Source: Bryobacter sp. | GTDB lineage: Bacteria; Acidobacteriota; Terriglobia; Bryobacterales; Bryobacteraceae | Length of the DNA: 52,992 bases | Reading direction: 5' to 3' | Assembly (NCBI GenBank): GCA_022843625.1 | Contig: JALHNH010000047.1 | Location: 1 to 52,992, forward strand | Shown: positions 16,982 to 25,291 of the stretch, piece by piece | Numbering within the stretch: position 1 is the first letter of the stretch | How the letters are laid out: each line of letters starts with the position of its first letter | Notes under the pieces: model-generated | What the model saw: only the letters and a program-made list of their open reading frames with translations | Databases searched by the model: none | What the model was told of the DNA's origin: nothing | Translations under genes and position numbers: made by a program

Positions 16982-17758
16982 ATGTCTCAGCTTCTTGCCG
17001 GAAAAACGGCGATCATTCTTGGTGTTGCCAATAAGTGGAGCATTGCTTACGCGATTGCAGAGTCGTATCGACGCGAGGGCGCTCGCCTGATTCTGACTTA
17101 TCAGGGGGAACGCCAGAAGGCGACCGTGGAGGATCTGGGTAAGGATCTGGGCGCGGCGATGGTGCTGAATTGCGACGTGACGAAGGAAGAAGAGCTGGCG
17201 GCTACGGTTGCGGCGCTGAGCGGGGAGAAGCTGGATGTGGTGGTGCATTCGATTGCGTTTGCCAATCGTGAGGATTTGAGCCGGCCGTTTCTTGAAACGT
17301 CGCGGGATGGGTATTTGCTGGCGCAGGAAGTGAGCGCTTATTCGCTGGTGAGCGTGGCGCGGGCGTTTGCGCCGTTGATGACCGAGGGCGGTTCGATCAT
17401 GACGCTTACCTACCTTGGGGCAGTAAGGGTGGTTCAGAACTACAACGTAATGGGTGTGGCGAAGGCGGCGCTGGAAGCCTGTGTGCGGTATCTGGCCAAT
17501 GATCTGGGGGCTAAGAACATTCGCGTGAATGCGATTTCTGCCGGGCCGATCAAGACGGCTAGCGCTCGCGGGATCAAGGATTTTTCGAATGTACTGGACG
17601 GGGTGGCGGCGGTTGCGCCGCTGAAGCGGAATACCGACCCGGCTGAGGTGGGCGATACGGCTGTGTTTTTGGGCAGTGCGCTGGGGCGGGGTGTAACGGG
17701 GAATGTGATTTATGTCGATGCCGGGTTCCAGGTGATGGGTTTGGCGACGCCGGAATAG
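16982..17758 (+). CDS. fabI: Enoyl-[acyl-carrier-protein] reductase (NADH), FabI
   Basis: A 258-residue short-chain dehydrogenase fold enzyme that carries out the last reduction of each fatty-acid elongation cycle. The FabI-type nucleotide motif GVANKWSIAYAIA is at residues 14-26, and the FabI catalytic Tyr-x6-Lys is seen as Y-NVMGVA-K (about 158-165). The C-terminus RGVTGNVIYVDAGFQVMG is typical. The start at 16982 is supported by AGGA five to six bases upstream (ATAGGATTTATG); a longer frame from 16931 runs back through the sodA start region. It is the target enzyme of triclosan and diazaborines in other bacteria. Confidence 0.95.
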   Translation: MSQLLAGKTAIILGVANKWSIAYAIAESYRREGARLILTYQGERQKATVEDLGKDLGAAMVLNCDVTKEEELAATVAALSGEKLDVVVHSIAFANREDLSRPFLETSRDGYLLAQEVSAYSLVSVARAFAPLMTEGGSIMTLTYLGAVRVVQNYNVMGVAKAALEACVRYLANDLGAKNIRVNAISAGPIKTASARGIKDFSNVLDGVAAVAPLKRNTDPAEVGDTAVFLGSALGRGVTGNVIYVDAGFQVMGLATPE

Positions 17759-17808
17759 CGGCACGGGGAGCGGCACAAATTCAGCTTCTCTGCATCTCAA
17801 TTTCTGAT

Positions 17809-17814
17809 TATAAT
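17809..17814 (+). promoter_or_regulatory. Consensus -10 box (TATAAT) before the Fic-like gene
   Basis: A perfect TATAAT lies 14 bases before the ATG at 17829, so the transcript would start around 17821 and have a leader of less than 10 bases. No good -35 box was seen at 16-18 bp spacing. This suggests near-leaderless expression independent of fabI. Confidence 0.5.
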
Positions 17815-17828
17815 AGAGTAATCCGATC

Positions 17829-18569
17829 ATGACTGCGGCGCTAGAGTCGGCACAAAATACGATTCCTGATTCAAGGGCTTTTGAGCTTGTTCGGGCTTGC
17901 AGTTTCTTGTTTGGGCGGGTGCATCCTAAGAACCATTCGATGATTGCGGGTGTGGTGGCCCTAGTTGATGGTGAATCCCTCGTTGATGAGGTGTCTGAAA
18001 AAGCATTGGTTCGGGTGGAACTGGCTTTCGCCGCCGCCAAGCGGAGTAAGTTTGGCATTTGCCATGACCTAGGTCAGATTTGCGATGAACTTTTGCGTGA
18101 GGACACGAATGGACGCAAGGCGCACTTTGTGCTTCGTAGTGTGTTGAAACAATTGGAGCTAGCGCCCGAGCTTTGGAGCATGAAGCGTGTACTGACAGGA
18201 ATTTCCGTGGGGAAATTTCTCGAGGCCGCGACAAATGAAGCACGATTCATGTCGAAGCTGACAGATTCGACGGAGCTGTTGCCCCGAATAGAGGCATGGT
18301 GTGATCGCGAAATCGCAGGGAAGCGGCTGGAGCGGGGCAGCTTTGCTGTTCTCAAGAATTTGTGGTTTCTTGGTGAATTGGAGCGATCAGAAGTTTTGGA
18401 GTTGGCATTCGTCAAAGAACGTCAAGGCCGAGAAATCGTCTCACGTTTGGCTGCGAGAAACGTCCTTGTGTCGGAGGGGGTGCGTGCCCCTTTGCGTTTG
18501 CGTTGTCCGGCGGATGTCGCCGAAGTGTGGTTTCCCGGGCTTTTGAAGCCCGATTCCGTATGGGTATGA
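17829..18569 (+). CDS. Fic-like protein with degenerate catalytic motif
   Basis: A 246-residue protein whose C-terminal two-thirds reads like the end of large Fic-family proteins: LAPELWSMKR (about 111-120), a helix ending NEARFMSKL, then a winged-helix-like segment REIVSRLAARNVLVSEGVRAPLRLRCP and a FPGLLKP ending. Fic enzymes transfer AMP through an HPFx(D/E)GNGRxxR loop. At the expected place here (residues 88-102) the sequence is LLREDTNGRKAHFV: the catalytic His is Leu, the first Gly is Thr and the second Arg is His, so AMP transfer is unlikely. The region after LWSMKR is also about 30 residues shorter than usual. The assignment rests on remembered family patterns. It could be a regulator built from a dead Fic fold or a decaying gene. 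Confidence 0.6.
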   Translation: MTAALESAQNTIPDSRAFELVRACSFLFGRVHPKNHSMIAGVVALVDGESLVDEVSEKALVRVELAFAAAKRSKFGICHDLGQICDELLREDTNGRKAHFVLRSVLKQLELAPELWSMKRVLTGISVGKFLEAATNEARFMSKLTDSTELLPRIEAWCDREIAGKRLERGSFAVLKNLWFLGELERSEVLELAFVKERQGREIVSRLAARNVLVSEGVRAPLRLRCPADVAEVWFPGLLKPDSVWV

Positions 18570-18607
18570 TGTAAGTTCACCCCAAAGATAGAAAGCAAAA
18601 TCATCTT

Positions 18608-19558
18608 ATGATCCAGGTTGATGGATTGACGAAGCGCTATGCGCACACCGTCGCGGTTGATCATGTTTCCTTCTCGGTTGAGAAGGGGCAGATCGTCGGG
18701 TTTCTCGGGCCCAATGGCGCCGGGAAAACCACCACGATGCGCATGCTGACCTGCTTTATGCCGCCCTCCGATGGCACGGCTTCAATCGCAGGATTTGATG
18801 TGGTCAAGCAGCCGCTTGAAGTCAAAAAAAGGATTGGTTATCTGCCCGAAACGCCCCCTGTCTATCCAGACATGGAAGTGGGCGAATACCTGCAGTTTGT
18901 GGCCCGTATCAAGGGTGTCCCCGAAAAAGAAGTGCTGCAGCGGAGTCAGGAAGCGGCGGCCAAGTGTTTTGTCAAGGATGTGTGGTCCAAGCTGATCGGC
19001 AAGCTCTCCAAGGGCTACCGGCAGCGTGTGGGCCTGGCGCAGGCGATCATACACAATCCGGAAGTGCTAATTCTAGACGAGCCCACCAGTGGCTTTGACC
19101 CCAAGCAGATTCTGGAAACCCGCGATCTGATCAAGAGTCTTGCCGGGGCGCACACGATCGTGTTGAGTACGCACATTTTGCAGGAAGTAAAGGCGATGTG
19201 CGAGAGCCTGGTGATCATCAACAAAGGCAAGATTGCCACTTCCGGTACCATGGAAGACCTTACACGTCGCAATGGGGCGGTGATGGAAGTATCGGTTCCC
19301 GAAGGGGCGCTCGGTGCAGAGGATCTGAGTGCACCTTTTTCTTCCCTGGAGGGCGTCAACGGTGTGACGGCAACTAATGATGGCGGGTTGTGGCGCATTG
19401 ACGTGGATACGGTGACCAGCGAGGATTTGAGGCCGAAGCTGGCCCAGATCGTGTTGGGTAAGGGTTGGAATTTGTACCGTCTGGATTCGGCAGCGGTGAG
19501 CCTCGATGAATTGTTCTTGAGCCTGACGACATTGAGCGCAGAGGAAGTGAAGCAATGA
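18608..19558 (+). CDS. ABC transporter ATPase, GldA/ABC-2 type
   Basis: A 316-residue ATPase that powers the adjacent ABC-2 permease. It shows Walker A GPNGAGKTTT (about 35-44), signature LSKGYRQR (about 135, with Lys replacing the usual second Gly), Walker B VLILDEPTSGFD and STH in the H-loop. The C-terminal 80 or so residues form the accessory domain seen in GldA-like proteins. It is the first gene of a four-gene unit (ATPase, permease, GldG-like, DUF4340). In Bacteroidota the related genes serve gliding; in Acidobacteria and deltaproteobacteria the same arrangement exists without gliding, and the exported substrate is unknown. It overlaps the next gene by ATGA. Confidence 0.88.
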   Translation: MIQVDGLTKRYAHTVAVDHVSFSVEKGQIVGFLGPNGAGKTTTMRMLTCFMPPSDGTASIAGFDVVKQPLEVKKRIGYLPETPPVYPDMEVGEYLQFVARIKGVPEKEVLQRSQEAAAKCFVKDVWSKLIGKLSKGYRQRVGLAQAIIHNPEVLILDEPTSGFDPKQILETRDLIKSLAGAHTIVLSTHILQEVKAMCESLVIINKGKIATSGTMEDLTRRNGAVMEVSVPEGALGAEDLSAPFSSLEGVNGVTATNDGGLWRIDVDTVTSEDLRPKLAQIVLGKGWNLYRLDSAAVSLDELFLSLTTLSAEEVKQ

Positions 19559-20322
19559 GAAACGTATTGACGATTGCGCGTAAGGAATTAAACGCGTACT
19601 TTCAGTCGCCTATCGCCTATGTGCTGATTGGCGCCTATGCGGCGATGTTTGGATACTTCTTCTGGTCGCTCGTTTACTTCTTTGTGCGAGCGAGCATGCA
19701 GGCGCAGATGACCGGTCGCACGATGCCGATGAACCTGAACGAACTGGTGATTCGCAATCTACTGGGCAATTGCGGGGTGCTTTGCCTGTTCATGATTCCG
19801 ATGCTGACGATGCGTTTGTTTGCCGAAGAAAAGAGCCGCGGCACGATGGAATTGCTGCTCACTTCACCACTTAAGGATTGGGAAATTCTGCTGGGCAAGT
19901 GGGTAGGTGCTGTAGGGATGTATGCGAGTTTGCTGGCTTTTTCAGGCCTGAATCTGATTTTCCTGTTTGCTTATGGCAAGCCAGACTGGAAGCCGCTCGC
20001 TGTTGGCTACCTGGGCCTGTTGTTGCAAGGCGCGGCGATGCTGGCACTGGGGATGTTCTTATCTTCGGTGACGCACAACCAGATTGCCGCTGCGTTCAGC
20101 ACCTTTGTGCTGTTGCTGATGTTGTGGGTCTTTGAGTGGATGTCGAATATGGATCAGAACGTGGTGACCGAGGTATTGACCTATGTTTCACTGCTGCGCC
20201 ATAACGAGTCGTTTATCAAGGGGGTGCTGGATCTGAAGGACGTCCTTTACTACGCGAGTGTGAGTTTTCTGGGGCTGTTTTTGACAGCAAGATCACTCGA
20301 GTCACTGAGGTACCGGGGATAG
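19555..20322 (+). CDS. ABC-2 type permease, GldF-like
   Basis: A 255-residue integral membrane protein with six hydrophobic segments. The N-terminus RNVLTIARKELNAYFQSPIA is the typical opening of GldF/NosY-like ABC-2 permeases, and LFAEEKSRGTMELLLTSPL (about 88-107) is the conserved cytoplasmic loop. It forms the membrane channel for the ATPase encoded just upstream; the start overlaps that stop by four bases and the next gene starts two bases after its stop. Confidence 0.88.
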   Translation: MRNVLTIARKELNAYFQSPIAYVLIGAYAAMFGYFFWSLVYFFVRASMQAQMTGRTMPMNLNELVIRNLLGNCGVLCLFMIPMLTMRLFAEEKSRGTMELLLTSPLKDWEILLGKWVGAVGMYASLLAFSGLNLIFLFAYGKPDWKPLAVGYLGLLLQGAAMLALGMFLSSVTHNQIAAAFSTFVLLLMLWVFEWMSNMDQNVVTEVLTYVSLLRHNESFIKGVLDLKDVLYYASVSFLGLFLTARSLESLRYRG

Positions 20323-20323
20323 T

Positions 20324-21676
20324 ATGAACACACGTCAACAAAAATACAGTCTCTATTCGACCGCATACATTTTGGTGATTGTCGCCGTACTCGGCGTGGC
20401 CAATTATCTGGCAAACAAGAACAATCAGACCTACGACACGACTTCGAACAAGCGCTACAGCCTCTCCGATCAGACAGTGAAGCTCGTGAAGGGCCTGTCG
20501 AAAGATGTTCAGATCACTTACTGGGACAACCAGGAAGGCTTTACGCAAGCCAAGGATTTGCTGGGGCAATACACGATTCTGTCTTCGAAGCTGAAGGTGG
20601 AGTATGTAGATGCAATCAAGAAGCCGGCGCTGGCTCGCGCGGCCGGGATCACGAATCTGGGCACGATTATTGTCGAATCCGGCCCTAAGCGCGAAGAAGC
20701 CAAAGGCATGACCGAAGAGCAGATTACGAGTGCTCTCGTGCGTGTGCTGAAGGGTACAGAGCGCACCGTTTGTTTTGCCCAGGGCGGCGGTGAGAAGGAA
20801 CTCGAGAAGAGTGCTCGTGACGGTTATACGGCTGTCAAAGACATTGTGACTCGCGATAACTACAAGCTGGACACGCTGAACTTGCTTGAGACGGCAGAGA
20901 TTCCTGCCAAATGCACCGTACTGGTGGTGCCGGGGCCAAAGTTTGACTATCCAGCCAGTGCTGTTGAAAGCCTGAAGAAGCATGTAGAAGGCGGGGGCAA
21001 GGTGTTGTTTATGATCGACCCTCCGTTTAATGTAGACAAGCTGAAGGTGGCTGAAAACAAGGTGTTGGTGGACGTGCTTGCCGGCTGGGGCGTGACGCTC
21101 AACAAGGACCTTGTGGTGGATTTGAGCCGCATGGGGCAGATGATGGGTGGCGCTGTGCTGGCCAACAAGTTTGAGAGCCATCCGATTGTGCGTGAGATGT
21201 CGGGCCGGCCAGTGGTGATGGCCTTCCCGCGGTCGATGGAAGGCAAGTCGGGCGACAAGACTACGGTTGAAAAGCTGTTCTCTTCGATGACTTCGAGCTT
21301 TGCCCTGACCGATCTAACCAAGGCCGAGATCGATCCGAACCCCGACAGGGACAAGCGTGGGCCGTTTACGATGAGCGTCGCCGGTTCTTATAAAACCGGC
21401 GTCGAAAACAAAGATGGCCGCTTTGTGGTGGTCGGAAATTCGAGCTTCATCGATAACGGCAACATCCAGCTTTACGGCAACTCGGATCTGTTTTTGAACA
21501 TGCTGGCGTGGTTGAGCGCAGATGAGGATCTGATCTCGATTCGTCCGAAGGATCCGGAAGACCGCCGGATTCAGCTGGAGCAAGGCCAGATGAACACGCT
21601 GATTACAGTGAGCCAGTTTGTGCTGCCGCTGATTGCGCTGGGCGGGGCTGTCTGGATCTGGCGCAAGCGCCGCTAA
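20324..21676 (+). CDS. GldG-like ABC auxiliary protein
   Basis: A 450-residue protein anchored at both ends: an N-terminal helix (TAYILVIVAVLGVANYLA, about 12-29) followed by NKRYSLSDQTVKLVKGL, the hallmark start of the ABC_transp_aux/GldG periplasmic domain, and a C-terminal helix (FVLPLIALGGAVWIW) followed by RKRR. The large periplasmic part resembles the GldG/IFT52-like fold and would sit beside the permease. The start is the ATG one base after the permease stop. Confidence 0.87.
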   Translation: MNTRQQKYSLYSTAYILVIVAVLGVANYLANKNNQTYDTTSNKRYSLSDQTVKLVKGLSKDVQITYWDNQEGFTQAKDLLGQYTILSSKLKVEYVDAIKKPALARAAGITNLGTIIVESGPKREEAKGMTEEQITSALVRVLKGTERTVCFAQGGGEKELEKSARDGYTAVKDIVTRDNYKLDTLNLLETAEIPAKCTVLVVPGPKFDYPASAVESLKKHVEGGGKVLFMIDPPFNVDKLKVAENKVLVDVLAGWGVTLNKDLVVDLSRMGQMMGGAVLANKFESHPIVREMSGRPVVMAFPRSMEGKSGDKTTVEKLFSSMTSSFALTDLTKAEIDPNPDRDKRGPFTMSVAGSYKTGVENKDGRFVVVGNSSFIDNGNIQLYGNSDLFLNMLAWLSADEDLISIRPKDPEDRRIQLEQGQMNTLITVSQFVLPLIALGGAVWIWRKRR

Positions 21677-21691
21677 GGAGATTTGAGGCTG

Positions 21692-23026
21692 ATGCAAGCT
21701 CGTGGTTTATTGATTGCGGTTGGAGTGCTGGCGCTGCTGTCGGCTGGCGTCTGGTGGTCGAACAAGAATCCGCAGGATACGACCAAGAAAGCGCCAGGTG
21801 AGGGCAAGCTTGAGAATCTGGTGAATCTGCTGCAGGCAGACGTGGTGGAAGTGAAGGTGACCCGCAAGGGTGAAGCTCCGCTAGTTTTGCGAAACACTGT
21901 TGCTACCAATGAGTGGGCGATGGTGCTGGACCCGCCACTTCCTACCAGCAGTAAAGAGGCTATGGATGTGGTGACCAATGCGGTGACCATGAACAGCAAC
22001 CGGGTGGTGGAAGAAAACGCGACTGACCTGATTCAGTATGGCCTCGAGCCGGCTCAGATTGTGGTTGACCTAAAGGCCAAGGATGGCAAGACGGCGCAGT
22101 TGCTGATCGGCGATCAGACTCCAGTGGGGAATATGTTTTATGTTCGCCGGGCTGGTGAGAAGAAAGTGTTTGCGATCGGTCAGGATTTCAAGGTTGGCGT
22201 GGATCGTGGCGTGAACGATCTTCGCGATAAAAGGTTGATGGCTGTGAATGAGGCCAAGCTCTCGAAGATAGAGATTGTGAAAAAGAGCGAGAGCCTGGAG
22301 TTTACACGGACAGCACGCGGTTTGTGGCAAATGGTGAAGCCGCAGTCTTACCGGACTGAATCTACAGTTCTCGATGAACTGTTCAGCAAGGCAAAGGAGG
22401 CGAAGTTTGAGCCCACGTTGAGTGCGGAGGATTTGAAGAAGAATGCGGCCAACTTTGCATCGGGAGCGTTAGTGGCAACTCTGAAAGTGGGCGATGGCGG
22501 GGTAACAAAGCAAATTGAAATTCGTAAGACCAAAGAAGAAGCTTTTCTCGGGAAATCGAACACAGTCGATGGGGTTTACAAGATAACCGATGATTTTGGG
22601 AAGAGCTTTGACAAGTCGCTGGAAGATTACCGCAGCAAAAAACTGATGGACTTCGGGTATGAAGACCCGGTCCGGATTGACCTTGATTTTGTAGGCAAGA
22701 AGTCGGTTGTCGAGCGCAAAGACAAGGACTGGATGCTGAATGGCAAGAAGGTAGATGCGGCGACTTTGATGCCCTTCCTCGATGCTCTGCGGGCCTTTTC
22801 GGCCTTGAAATTTGTGCCGGGTGGTTTTACGACGGCTGCTTCAACCGTGAGCGTTACGCAAAAGGACGGCAAGACGGTGGAGAAACTGCTGCTGGCCAAG
22901 GTGGGCAATTTCATCTATGCCAAGCGTGAGGGTGAGACGGGGGAGTACGAGATTGACCCAAAGGCGTTGGCTGATCTTGAGAGTGCTCTTGGTCAGGTGA
23001 AGGAACCGGGCGCGACTAAGAAATAG
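21692..23026 (+). CDS. DUF4340-family membrane-anchored protein
   Basis: A 444-residue protein with one N-terminal helix (GLLIAVGVLALLSAGVWW) and a long extracytoplasmic part of two or more repeated DUF4340 modules (YGLEPAQIVVDLKAKDGK ... LLIGDQTPVGNMFYVRR ... VFAIGQDF; a second module near 310-430 with DFGYEDPVRIDLDF). DUF4340 genes habitually follow GldG-like genes, so it probably works with the same export complex. I place the start at the ATG; AAGGAG lies 11 bases upstream and GAGG closer. A TTG at 21683 is an alternative. Its stop codon is the first TAG of a tandem repeat. Confidence 0.85.
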   Translation: MQARGLLIAVGVLALLSAGVWWSNKNPQDTTKKAPGEGKLENLVNLLQADVVEVKVTRKGEAPLVLRNTVATNEWAMVLDPPLPTSSKEAMDVVTNAVTMNSNRVVEENATDLIQYGLEPAQIVVDLKAKDGKTAQLLIGDQTPVGNMFYVRRAGEKKVFAIGQDFKVGVDRGVNDLRDKRLMAVNEAKLSKIEIVKKSESLEFTRTARGLWQMVKPQSYRTESTVLDELFSKAKEAKFEPTLSAEDLKKNAANFASGALVATLKVGDGGVTKQIEIRKTKEEAFLGKSNTVDGVYKITDDFGKSFDKSLEDYRSKKLMDFGYEDPVRIDLDFVGKKSVVERKDKDWMLNGKKVDAATLMPFLDALRAFSALKFVPGGFTTAASTVSVTQKDGKTVEKLLLAKVGNFIYAKREGETGEYEIDPKALADLESALGQVKEPGATKK

Positions 23027-23075
23027 GAATTCGAGAAATAGGGATACGAGAAATAGGGATACGAGAAATAGGGAT
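23021..23075 (+). repeat. 15-bp tandem repeat carrying stop codons and SD-like sequence
   Basis: Units AAATAGGGATACGAG recur with a 15-bp period: a diverged copy at 23021, two identical copies at 23036 and 23051, and a partial copy at 23066. The first copy contains the DUF4340 stop codon. Because 15 is a multiple of 3, the TAG recurs in the same frame in all four copies (23024, 23039, 23054, 23069). Each copy also has AGGGA-like sequence, and the last serves as the Shine-Dalgarno of the pncB TTG start at 23078. Confidence 0.9.
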
Positions 23076-23077
23076 CA

Positions 23078-24355
23078 TTGCGAGCTCTCTACACAGACCT
23101 TTACCAACTCACGATGTCGGCCGGCTACTGGATGGCGGGCAAGACGACCGAGAAGGCCACATTTGAGCTCTTTGTTCGCAGGCTGCCGCCCAATCGTGAT
23201 TTTCTGGTGGTTTGCGGGCTATCTCAGGCAATTGAGTATTTGACAGGGTTGCACTTTGTCGACCGCGAGATCGCTTATCTGAGAGGCTTGCCGCAGTTTG
23301 AGAAAGCACCGTCCGCGTTCTGGGATTATCTGGCAGAATTTCGATTTACCGGTGACGTGAGTGCGGTTCCAGAAGGCACGGTGATGTTTGCGGGGGAGCC
23401 ATTGCTTACCTTACGAGCGCCTTTGATTGAGGCACAGATCCCGGAGACCTATCTGCTGGCAACGATTGGGTTTCAGACGGTGATTGCCAGTAAAGCGGCC
23501 CGCATTCTGAAGGCTGCAGCCGGGCGGGATGTGGTGGAGTTTGGGTGCCGGCGGGCGCATGCCCCTGAGGCCGGTTGCCTGGCTGGGCGGGCAGCCTTTC
23601 TGGCAGGATGCGTGGGCACCAGCAACGTCGCAGCCGGGATGCAGTTTGCCGTGCCGGTGTTTGGGACGGCTGCGCATAGCTGGGTGTTGAGCTTTGAGAA
23701 CGAGGCAGAGGCCTTTCGGCGCTTGCAGGATTTGTTGGGAGAGCGGACGGTGCAACTCATTGATACCTATGACACGGTTGAGGGTGCGCGGCAGGCTGCG
23801 GCGATGGGGCAACCTTTGTGGGGAGTGCGTCTTGATAGTGGCGATTTGCTGGCATTATCGCGTGAAGTGCGCAGGATTCTGGATGAGGCGGGAATGCCCG
23901 GGGTAAAGATCATGGCAACGAATGATCTCGATGAGACTACGATTGCTGCTCTGGTGGAGCAGGGCGCGCCGATTGATGTGTTTGGGGTGGGTACGAGTTT
24001 GGCAACAAGCTTTGATGCCCCGGCACTGTCAGCCGTATATAAGCTGGTGGAACTGGAAGCTGGCGAGGTGACTCGTTATGCGTCCAAACACAGTGAGGGC
24101 AAGCGGACGCTCCCCGGGGCCAAGCAGGTGTTTCGGTTCGCAGACCGCGATGTTGTGGGCTTGCAGGCCGAAGCTGTGCCCGCAGGGGCCGAGCGCTTGC
24201 TGAAGCAGGTGGTGGTGCAGGGTGAGGCGATTGTCGATGAGAAGAATATCCGCCGGATTCAGGACTATGCCCGGCAGCAGGTTGCGGATTTCGGGAGGCC
24301 GGGACGGAAGGTAGAACTTAGCGCATCGCTAAGTGCACTTGCGGCGTCTCACTGA
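23078..24355 (+). CDS. pncB: Nicotinate phosphoribosyltransferase
   Basis: A 425-residue enzyme joining nicotinate and PRPP to nicotinate mononucleotide in NAD salvage (Preiss-Handler route). The N-terminal TDLYQLTMSAGYW and FELFVRRLPPNRDFLV, the phosphorylated-type catalytic His in FGTAAHSW, and GVRLDSGDL with a later IDVFGVGTSL are all family hallmarks. The start is a TTG, because family members begin only a few residues before TDLYQLTM and no ATG is available there; AGGG in the last repeat unit lies four bases before it. It is probably co-expressed with the hydrolase gene that follows seven bases downstream. Confidence 0.93.
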   Translation: MRALYTDLYQLTMSAGYWMAGKTTEKATFELFVRRLPPNRDFLVVCGLSQAIEYLTGLHFVDREIAYLRGLPQFEKAPSAFWDYLAEFRFTGDVSAVPEGTVMFAGEPLLTLRAPLIEAQIPETYLLATIGFQTVIASKAARILKAAAGRDVVEFGCRRAHAPEAGCLAGRAAFLAGCVGTSNVAAGMQFAVPVFGTAAHSWVLSFENEAEAFRRLQDLLGERTVQLIDTYDTVEGARQAAAMGQPLWGVRLDSGDLLALSREVRRILDEAGMPGVKIMATNDLDETTIAALVEQGAPIDVFGVGTSLATSFDAPALSAVYKLVELEAGEVTRYASKHSEGKRTLPGAKQVFRFADRDVVGLQAEAVPAGAERLLKQVVVQGEAIVDEKNIRRIQDYARQQVADFGRPGRKVELSASLSALAASH

Positions 24356-24361
24356 GTAGGG

Positions 24362-24871
24362 ATGAAAACCGCCTACATTGATGTGGATACGCAACTGGAC
24401 TTCGTAGTGCCAGCCGGAGCGCTCTATGTGCCGGGCGCAGAGCTTATTCTGCCGCGAGTTGGGGAGCTGAACCGCGAGGCGATTGCCGCGGGGCATTTAC
24501 TGATCGCGACAATGGATGCGCATAGTGAAAACGATCCGGAGTTTCTGAGCTGGCCGCATCATTGCGTGGTGGGAAGCTTGGGCCAGCGTAAGGCCGAGCA
24601 GACGATTGTGAGGGGGATGCGGTTGGTGGAAAAGCAGAGTGTGGACTGCTTTACCAACCCGGAAATGACCGAAATTTTGCGGTCAGAGGGTGTGGAAGAG
24701 GCGGTTGTCTACGGAGTCGTGACGGAGATTTGTGTGCTGAATGCGGTGCAAGGTTTGATGGATCGCGGCATTCGCGTTCGGGTGATTGCGAATGCCGTGA
24801 AAGAGTTGAATGTTGACGCCCGGGACCTCTTTTTTGAAGAAGTCAGGGGGCGTGGAGGAATTATCGCCTAA
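24362..24871 (+). CDS. Isochorismatase-fold hydrolase, probably nicotinamidase
   Basis: A 169-residue cysteine hydrolase. The triad is visible as D9 (IDVDTQLDF), a Lys in LVEKQSVDCF and the nucleophile Cys in VVTEICVLNA; MDAHSENDPEF resembles the metal-binding loop of PncA. Nicotinamidase converts nicotinamide to nicotinate, the substrate of the adjacent pncB product, so the pair would complete NAD salvage. The protein is shorter than typical PncA (about 200 aa), and other isochorismatase-like activities remain possible. Its stop codon overlaps the convergent rsfS stop by three to four bases. Confidence 0.78.
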   Translation: MKTAYIDVDTQLDFVVPAGALYVPGAELILPRVGELNREAIAAGHLLIATMDAHSENDPEFLSWPHHCVVGSLGQRKAEQTIVRGMRLVEKQSVDCFTNPEMTEILRSEGVEEAVVYGVVTEICVLNAVQGLMDRGIRVRVIANAVKELNVDARDLFFEEVRGRGGIIA

Positions 24872-25245
24872 TTGGCGGTTGCGACTTCGGCCGGAATCGG
24901 GATGCTGGGAGCCATGCCCCACAGACGCTCGAGATCGTAAAAGCCGCGAGATTCTTCACTGAAAATATGAATCACGAAATCTCCGTAATCCATCAAAATC
25001 CAGTTGGCGGACTCATAGCCCTCAGTCGAGATGGGTTTGTAGCCCAACTGGGCGAGCTGTCCGCCGATCTCGTCACTGATCGCATGGTTCTGACGGGGGT
25101 TGGTTCCCGAACAAATGAGGAAATAGTCAGTAAAACCGGATATTTCCTCAATGTCGAGGACCTTCAAATTGAGTGCTTTTTTAGACTCAGCGGCGCGGCA
25201 AGCGGCCAAAAGTTCGGGGGAAAGGGTTGCTAGGGTGTTGCTCAA
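24868..25245 (-). CDS. rsfS: Ribosomal silencing factor RsfS (iojap/YbeB)
   Basis: A 125-residue protein that binds ribosomal protein uL14 and prevents subunit joining in starvation. The family core LNLKVLDIEEISGFTDYFLI, CSGTNPRQNHAISDEI and YGDFVIHIFSEESRGFYDLERLWG is complete. The start is a TTG, supported by GGAG five bases upstream; no in-frame ATG exists in the right place. The frequent partners nadD and holA are not next to it. It is convergent with the nicotinamidase-like gene and divergent from the gene at 25292, with 46 bases between starts. Confidence 0.93.
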   Translation of the reverse strand: MSNTLATLSPELLAACRAAESKKALNLKVLDIEEISGFTDYFLICSGTNPRQNHAISDEIGGQLAQLGYKPISTEGYESANWILMDYGDFVIHIFSEESRGFYDLERLWGMAPSIPIPAEVATAN

Positions 25246-25291
25246 ACTTGCTCCATGAATATGGGCTTCTGAGCGGCAGAATACTACAATA

